DNA of 5,557 bases from NCBI GenBank assembly GCA_007121485.1, contig SKKM01000042.1, positions 1 through 5,557 of the forward strand, in the 5' to 3' direction. Below, piece after piece: positions 1-5,557 of this stretch. The translations under genes were made by a program, and so were the position numbers. The notes beneath the pieces are model-generated. The model was not told where the DNA came from. It did no database searches and worked only from the letters and a program-made list of their open reading frames with translations. The stretch comes from Wenzhouxiangella sp. GTDB lineage: Bacteria; Pseudomonadota; Gammaproteobacteria; Xanthomonadales; Wenzhouxiangellaceae. Every line of letters starts with the position of its first letter. Within the stretch, counting starts at the first letter, position 1.

Positions 1-1352
<1,352 letters not shown>

Positions 1353-1382
1353 AATCAGATCGGGTATCTCGAATCGGGGCGG

Positions 1383-1405
1383 CGACGCCGGAAGAACCGG
1401 CGTCG
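1383..1405 (-). other. Perfect 9-bp hairpin at the predicted 5' end of the lon mRNA
   Basis: CGACGCCGG (1405-1397) is followed by the loop TTCTT and then the exact complement CCGGCGTCG (1391-1383). The hairpin begins within a few bases of the transcription start predicted from the promoter at 1413-1441, and it ends 30 bases before the lon start codon. No T-run follows, so it is not a normal intrinsic terminator. A 5' stem that protects the mRNA or tunes translation is possible but unproven. Confidence 0.55.
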
Positions 1406-1412
1406 GAATGTG

Positions 1413-1441
1413 ATATTGGCGCCGGAGCGGCAGTATTCAAG
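1413..1441 (-). promoter_or_regulatory. Candidate sigma-32 (heat-shock) promoter of lon
   Basis: On the minus strand CTTGAA (1441-1436) exactly matches the core of the sigma-32 -35 element. After 15 bases comes GCCAATAT (1420-1413), close to the sigma-32 -10 consensus CCCCATNT at five of its seven defined positions. The spacing fits the known range. A sigma-70 reading (TTGAAT with a -10 near AATATC) is clearly poorer. Transcription would start near 1405-1411, giving a leader of about 55 bases. lon is a classical heat-shock gene in Gammaproteobacteria, which supports the call. It is inferred from sequence only. Confidence 0.6.
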
Positions 1442-1520
1442 CTTGGACGCTGCGGTCGTGCGACGCCCAATCAGGGTGCAAGGAGGCGTGCGAATCTGCG
1501 GTGACGGCCGGGACGCTGAG

Positions 1521-1537
1521 GCCGGCGGCCAGCCGGC
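1521..1537 (-). other. GC-rich hairpin just downstream of clpX
   Basis: Two copies of the palindrome GCCGGC (1537-1532 and 1526-1521), separated by five bases, can pair into a 6-bp stem starting about 10 bases after the clpX stop codon. No T-run follows, so it is not a convincing intrinsic terminator. It may protect the clpX mRNA 3' end or slow read-through into lon. In DNA this GC-rich it could also be chance. Confidence 0.35.
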
Positions 1538-1546
1538 ACAGCCGCT

Positions 1547-2809
<1,263 letters not shown>

Positions 2810-2870
2810 ATCGCTGTCGTGGGGTCCGCTGATTCGCTTAGGGCTAGAGTGTACCCGAAACGGTGAAAAG

Positions 2871-3476
2871 CTACGCGGACTGGCGAGCGCTCAGAACCTC
2901 GTCGAGCAGACCGTACTCGCGGGCGGCTTCGGCCGACAGGAACTTGTCGCGGTCGGTGTCCTGCTCGATCACTTCCAGCGGCTGCCCGGTATGGTGCTGC
3001 AGGATCCGGTTCAGCGTGTCCTTGATCTTCAGGATTTCCCGGGCGTGGATGTCGATATCCGAGGCCTGGCCCTGAAAACCGCCCAGCGGCTGGTGGATCA
3101 TCACCCGGGAATTGGGCAGCGCGTAGCGCTTGCCGCTGGTGCCGGCCGCCAGCAGCAGCGCACCCATGCTGGCCGCCTGGCCGATGACCATGGTCGACAC
3201 ATCCGGCTTGACGAACTGCATGGTGTCGTAGATCGCCATGCCCGCCGTCACCGAGCCGCCCGGGGAATTGATGTAGATATTGATGTCCTTCTCGGGATTT
3301 TCCGACTCGAGGAACAGCAGCTGGGCCACGATCAGGTTGGCCGAATAGTCCTCGATCGGACCGACGATGAAAATGACCCGCTCCTTGAGCAGGCGCGAGT
3401 AGATGTCGTAGGCACGTTCGCCGCGGGCCGACTGCTCGACGACCATCGGCACCAGGTTGAGCGCTTTCTCGTCCAT
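2871..3476 (-). CDS. clpP: ATP-dependent Clp protease proteolytic subunit ClpP
   Basis: ClpP is the serine peptidase that forms a double heptameric ring and cuts polypeptides delivered by ClpX or ClpA. The 201 residues carry the full catalytic triad. Ser103 lies in GQAASMGA, His128 in [10 protein letters not shown], and Asp177 in DTDRDKF, with the same spacing as Ser97, His122 and Asp171 of mature E. coli ClpP. The segment [20 protein letters not shown] (66-85) is the family signature. The N-terminus [15 protein letters not shown] suggests a propeptide of about four residues, shorter than the 14 of E. coli; this is inferred by alignment with the E. coli mature end. The start overlaps the tig stop by one base (TGATG), and GGAGA sits four bases upstream, so translational coupling to tig is likely. 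Confidence 0.98.
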   Translation of the reverse strand: MDEKALNLVPMVVEQSARGERAYDIYSRLLKERVIFIVGPIEDYSANLIVAQLLFLESENPEKDINIYINSPGGSVTAGMAIYDTMQFVKPDVSTMVIGQAASMGALLLAAGTSGKRYALPNSRVMIHQPLGGFQGQASDIDIHAREILKIKDTLNRILQHHTGQPLEVIEQDTDRDKFLSAEAAREYGLLDEVLSARQSA

Positions 3477-4759
3477 CAGGTCTCCAGTGCTTCCTTGAAG
3501 CTCATGGGCTTGTCCACGACCTGGGCCTTGTCGAGCACCAGATCCATCACCTGCTCCTCCAGCACCAGATTTTCCAGCTGGTCCATGAGCCTGGCGTCAG
3601 CGCGGTAGATTTCGATGATCTGCGCCGGCTCTTCGTAGGTCTCGGCGATTTCCTCGAGCTTTTGCTGCACCCGCGCCGGGTCGATCTTGATCTCGTTCTG
3701 GCGCGCCAGCTCACCCATGAGCAGGCCCAGGCGCAGACGCTTCTCCGCCGAGGGCAGGAACTGCTCCACCGGCGGCAGCTGCTCCTGGCCGCTTTGCTGG
3801 GCGTACTGCTGGACCATCTGGCGCGCTTCCTGGATCACGCTGGTGCGCGGCAGCTTCAGATCAGCGAAGCGCTCGTTGAGCTTGTCGGTCACCGCGACCT
3901 TGAGGCGCGCGGCGACGCCCTGGCGCAGTTCCCGCTCCAGGTTCTTGCGCACGTCCTTGCGCATCTGCTCGACGCCGCCGTCGATGCCGAACAGCGCCGC
4001 GAACTCGTCATTGACTTCCGGCAGGTCCGAGCCCTCGACCTTCTTGACGGTCAGGTCAACCTTGGCGGTCTTGCCCGCCAGCGCCTGGTAGCGGTAATCC
4101 TCGGGGAAGGTCAGATCCGTCGATTTGGTCTCGCCGGCGCTCATTCCCAGCAGGGCAGCCTCGAGTTCCGGGAAAGACTTCATCCGGCCCAGGGTCGGCG
4201 CCAGTTCGTGCTGGCCCTGGTCGGGAACCCGCGTACCGTCCAGGTCGGCGACATAGGACAGACGCACCCGGTCGCCCTCGGCGGCGGCCCGCTCGACTTC
4301 TTCCCACTCGCGGCGCTGCTCGCGCAGCGTGTCGATCATGTCGTCGACATCGGAATCGGCCACTTCGGCCTGCGGGCGCTCGAAGCTGAACTCGCTGACG
4401 TCGATTTCCGGCAATTCCGGAAACACCTCGAGTTCGGCGACGAATTCAAAATCACCCTCGAACTCCAGGCCGGAGGACGGCTGCAGCCGGGACACGCCGG
4501 CCACGCGCAGGTTTTCCTGACCGATCGCCTGCTGCAGGCTCGATTCCATGACCTGGCCGATGACCTCTTCACGCACCTGCTTGCCGTAACGCTGGCGCAC
4601 AACGTTCAGCGGCACCTTGCCGGGGCGGAACCCTTTCAGGCGCACCTGGCGGCGCAGTTCGTCAAGTCGGGACGAGATCTGGGAATCGATGCTCTCACCG
4701 GGCACCTGGACGGTCATCCGGCGCTCAAGATCGCCGGTCTTTTCAACGGATACCTGCAT
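3476..4759 (-). CDS. tig: Trigger factor, ribosome-associated chaperone
   Basis: Trigger factor binds near protein L23 at the ribosome exit tunnel and shields nascent chains. The 427 residues match the family (432 in E. coli) and its three parts. The ribosome-binding domain is at about 1-115, with the signature loop GFRPGKVP (43-50). The FKBP-type isomerase domain is at about 161-242, and the helical chaperone arms follow to the end. The signature has Pro46 where E. coli has Lys in its FRK motif. By gap-free comparison with the E. coli sequence from memory, the isomerase-pocket residues Phe177, Phe185 and Phe198 are replaced by Val178, Leu186 and Leu199, so prolyl isomerase activity is probably weak or lost while the chaperone role can remain. 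The ATG at 4759 is preceded by a weak ACGAGA. The gene starts 73 bases after tRNA-Lys and its stop overlaps the clpP start. Confidence 0.97.
   Translation of the reverse strand: MQVSVEKTGDLERRMTVQVPGESIDSQISSRLDELRRQVRLKGFRPGKVPLNVVRQRYGKQVREEVIGQVMESSLQQAIGQENLRVAGVSRLQPSSGLEFEGDFEFVAELEVFPELPEIDVSEFSFERPQAEVADSDVDDMIDTLREQRREWEEVERAAAEGDRVRLSYVADLDGTRVPDQGQHELAPTLGRMKSFPELEAALLGMSAGETKSTDLTFPEDYRYQALAGKTAKVDLTVKKVEGSDLPEVNDEFAALFGIDGGVEQMRKDVRKNLERELRQGVAARLKVAVTDKLNERFADLKLPRTSVIQEARQMVQQYAQQSGQEQLPPVEQFLPSAEKRLRLGLLMGELARQNEIKIDPARVQQKLEEIAETYEEPAQIIEIYRADARLMDQLENLVLEEQVMDLVLDKAQVVDKPMSFKEALET
3481..3485 (-). promoter_or_regulatory. Shine-Dalgarno sequence of clpP inside the end of tig
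   Basis: GGAGA on the minus strand lies four bases before the clpP ATG, within the last codons of tig. It supports the start at 3476 and shows that clpP has its own ribosome binding site despite overlapping the tig stop codon. Confidence 0.7.
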
Positions 4760-4791
4760 GGCTGGCTAGTCTCGTGATACCTGAATCAAGA

Positions 4792-4824
4792 GCCGACGCT
4801 TCCTGCAGGGATCAGGGCGTCGGC
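4792..4824 (-). other. Inverted repeat between tRNA-Lys and tig
   Basis: GCCGACGC (4824-4817) and its exact complement GCGTCGGC (4799-4792) form an 8-bp stem with a 17-base loop that contains the palindrome CCTGCAGG. It begins eight bases after the tRNA-Lys CCA end. The bases after the stem (TCTTGATT) are not a real T-run, so this is at best a partial terminator. A role in tRNA 3' processing or in limiting read-through into tig is inference. Confidence 0.45.
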
Positions 4825-4832
4825 GCGATGAA

Positions 4833-4907
4833 TGGTGGGCCGCCAGGGACTCGAACCCCGAACCTACTGATTAAGAGTCAGCTGCTCTACCATTGAGCTA
4901 GCGGCCC
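4833..4907 (-). tRNA. tRNA-Lys, anticodon CUU
   Basis: The minus strand folds into a full cloverleaf. The acceptor stem is GGGCCGC with GCGGCCC, the D-arm is GCTC/GAGC, and the anticodon stem is GCTGA with TCAGT around the loop CTCTTAA. The T-arm contains TTCGAGT. Anticodon CTT is at 4875-4873. Discriminator A and an encoded CCA (4835-4833) are present. It reads the AAG codon, so a UUU-anticodon lysine tRNA for AAA must be encoded elsewhere. It is the last tRNA of the operon. Confidence 0.96.
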
Positions 4908-4914
4908 GATTGTC

Positions 4915-4931
4915 CGGCGCGATCTGCGCCG
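4915..4931 (-). other. Small hairpin in the tRNA-His to tRNA-Lys spacer
   Basis: CGGCGC and GCGCCG form a 6-bp stem around a five-base loop. It lies between the His CCA end and the start of tRNA-Lys, and could help separate the tRNAs during processing. It is short and GC-rich, so chance is possible. Confidence 0.25.
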
Positions 4932-4940
4932 ATCGGAAAA

Positions 4941-5016
4941 TGGGGTGAGCGACGGGGCTTGAACCCGCGACCTCTGGAGCCACAATCCAGTGCTCTACCA
5001 ACTGAGCTACGCCCAC
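4941..5016 (-). tRNA. tRNA-His, anticodon GUG
   Basis: The cloverleaf has acceptor GTGGGCG with CGCTCAC (one G-T pair), D-arm GCTC/GAGC, and anticodon stem CTGGA with TCCAG around TTGTGGC. The T-arm is GCGGG with CCCGT. Anticodon GTG is at 4983-4981. Discriminator C73 is followed by an encoded CCA (4943-4941). The base just before the acceptor stem (5017) is G on this strand. It supplies the extra G-1 that pairs with C73 and is the identity element for histidyl-tRNA synthetase, which confirms the assignment. Confidence 0.97.
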
Positions 5017-5070
5017 CACAGGCTGAACAAATTGTCACGTGGCCGACTATTCTACCCGAGCCGACAGACG

Positions 5071-5147
5071 TGGCGCGCCCGGCAGGACTCGAACCTGCAA
5101 CCGCCGGCTTAGAAGGCCGATGCTCTATCCAATTGAGCTACAGGCGC
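5071..5147 (-). tRNA. tRNA-Arg, anticodon UCU
   Basis: The cloverleaf has acceptor GCGCCTG with CGGGCGC, discriminator G and an encoded CCA (5073-5071). The anticodon stem is TCGGC with GCCGG around CTTCTAA, and anticodon TCT is at 5113-5111. The T-arm contains GGTTCGAGTCC. It closely resembles the E. coli tRNA-Arg(UCU) and reads AGA and possibly AGG, codons that are rare in the high-GC genes next to it. Confidence 0.96.
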
Positions 5148-5169
5148 CCGAATCTGACCGGTCACGTAA

Positions 5170-5246
5170 TGGTCGGGGCGGCAGGATTTGAACCTGCGAC
5201 CTACTGCTCCCAAAGCAGTTGCGCTACCAGGCTGCGCTACGCCCCG
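5170..5246 (-). tRNA. tRNA-Pro, anticodon UGG
   Basis: The cloverleaf has acceptor CGGGGCG with CGCCCCG, and a D-arm GCGC/GCGC as in bacterial proline tRNAs. The anticodon stem is ACTGC with GCAGT around TTTGGGA, and anticodon TGG is at 5212-5210. The T-arm contains GGTTCAAATCC. Discriminator A and an encoded CCA (5172-5170) are present. It is the first gene of the tRNA operon, and its mature 5' end lies only about 10 bases downstream of the predicted transcription start. Confidence 0.96.
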
Positions 5247-5261
5247 AACCTTAGCCGGCCA

Positions 5262-5290
5262 ATTGTAGGGGCTAAGCGCTCGGGGGTCAA
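5262..5290 (-). promoter_or_regulatory. Sigma-70 promoter of the tRNA operon
   Basis: TTGACC (5290-5285) and TACAAT (5267-5262) are separated by exactly 17 bases. Each matches the consensus at five of six positions. The start would fall near 5255, leaving a leader of about 10 bases before tRNA-Pro. The bases after the -10 (TGGCCGG) form a GC-rich discriminator, which is typical of stable-RNA promoters under stringent (ppGpp) control; that control is inferred. The DNA upstream of the -35 is GC-rich, so no A/T-type UP element is visible. Confidence 0.85.
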
Positions 5291-5300
5291 TGAATCCGGC

Positions 5301-5418
5301 GCGCCCGGAAGGGTGGACTGCGCGCCTGCGGCGCTTGCCCTGCGGGTGCGGCCTGCCGGCCGCATCGTCCTCGCCTGCGGCTCGGGTCGAACCTGGGGAG
5401 GTTCGACTCGGCCTCCGG
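5301..5418. repeat. 118-bp GC-rich direct repeat, copy 1
   Basis: This unit recurs 136 bases to the right with only two differences (5313 G against 5449 A, and 5386 G against 5522 T). It holds three inverted repeats: GCGCC/GGCGC at 5322-5334, TGCGGCC/GGCCGCA at 5347-5364, and a longer one at 5383-5410. The motif CCTGCGG occurs three times. No convincing gene is present. The unit starts 10 bases upstream of the -35 element of the tRNA promoter. It resembles an intergenic mosaic-type repeat, but I do not recognise the family. Confidence 0.9.
5383..5410. repeat. 12-bp inverted repeat inside repeat copy 1
   Basis: CGGGTCGAACCT, loop GGGG, then AGGTTCGACTCG gives a 12-bp stem with a single G-T wobble. 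The matching element in copy 2 is at 5519-5546, where T at 5522 breaks the pair next to the 8-bp core TCGAACCT/AGGTTCGA. It is the strongest hairpin of the unit. No T-run follows on either strand. Confidence 0.8.
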
Positions 5419-5436
5419 CGGGCCGCTGAAACACCC

Positions 5437-5554
5437 GCGCCCGGAAGGATGGACTGCGCGCCTGCGGCGCTTGCCCTGCGGGTGCGGCCTGCCGGCCGCA
5501 TCGTCCTCGCCTGCGGCTCGGTTCGAACCTGGGGAGGTTCGACTCGGCCTCCGG
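5437..5554. repeat. 118-bp GC-rich direct repeat, copy 2
   Basis: This copy matches copy 1 at 116 of 118 positions, with no gaps, after an 18-base spacer (5419-5436). It is flanked by CACCCG (5432-5437) and CGGGTG (5552-5557), which are inverted with respect to each other. The window ends here, so further copies may lie to the right. The whole stretch 5247-5557 contains only the tRNA promoter and these repeats; open frames across it are GC-driven and not believable as genes. Confidence 0.9.
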
Positions 5555-5557
5555 GTG

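Noticed and set aside
1521..1537. Intrinsic terminator after clpX
   Set aside because: The stem is short and no run of T follows on the transcribed strand.
2810..2870. Sigma-70 or sigma-32 promoter for clpX
   Set aside because: TACACT is a fair -10 and CCCCAC resembles half of a sigma-32 -10, but neither has a -35 element at acceptable spacing.
3662..4777. 371-codon plus-strand open frame opposite tig
   Set aside because: It is the antisense shadow of the trigger factor gene, with no credible start signal or domain.
5383..5410. tRNA T-arm or attachment-site fragment (contains GGTTCGA)
   Set aside because: The bases around it do not form a 5-bp T-stem or acceptor stem. The match is explained by the palindrome TCGAACCT/AGGTTCGA.
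4959..5429. 156-codon plus-strand open frame over the tRNA genes and repeat
   Set aside because: Much of it is reverse-complement tRNA sequence (for example [12 protein letters not shown] peptides), a known false-gene artefact.
5109..5501. Minus-strand open frames across the repeat and tRNAs that share a peptide
   Set aside because: The shared peptide simply reflects the 118-bp DNA repeat. The frames run through tRNA genes and the tRNA promoter.
5301..5557. CRISPR array
   Set aside because: The repeated unit is 118 bp with a single 18-base spacer, far from CRISPR dimensions, and no cas genes are present.

Overview
This window is a compact block from a chromosome, about 65% G+C by eye. Every gene lies on the minus strand, so transcription runs from right to left. 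In that direction the order is tRNA-Pro(UGG), tRNA-Arg(UCU), tRNA-His(GUG), tRNA-Lys(CUU), tig, clpP, clpX and the first 450 codons of lon. The tig-clpP-clpX-lon order is the conserved protein quality-control cluster of Proteobacteria. A tRNA cluster in front of tig, tRNAs with encoded CCA ends, and close similarity to the E. coli proteins together suggest a high-GC gammaproteobacterium. I cannot name the genus.

Layout by position. 1-1352: lon, cut off by the left edge just after Walker B. 1353-1546: a non-coding gap with a hairpin behind clpX, a heat-shock (sigma-32) type promoter for lon, and a perfect 9-bp hairpin at the predicted 5' end of the lon mRNA. 1547-2809: clpX. 2810-2870: a short gap. 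2871-3476: clpP. 3476-4759: tig, which overlaps clpP by one base. 4760-4832: a spacer with an 8-bp inverted repeat. 4833-5246: four tRNA genes. 5262-5290: a strong sigma-70 promoter for the tRNA operon. 5301-5557: no gene, but two near-identical 118-bp GC-rich units rich in hairpins, at a 136-bp period, running to the window edge.

How the genes work together. Trigger factor binds nascent chains at the ribosome exit. ClpX unfolds tagged or misfolded proteins and feeds them to the ClpP peptidase chamber. Lon is a separate ATP-dependent protease. No clear intrinsic terminator separates the tRNAs from tig, so tRNA transcripts may read into the protease genes. lon also appears to have its own heat-shock promoter.

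The genes are an ordinary conserved cluster, and I see no new multi-gene system. The points most worth a second look are the tandem repeat next to the tRNA promoter, the loss of three active-site phenylalanines in the trigger factor isomerase domain, and the lon promoter with its 5' hairpin.
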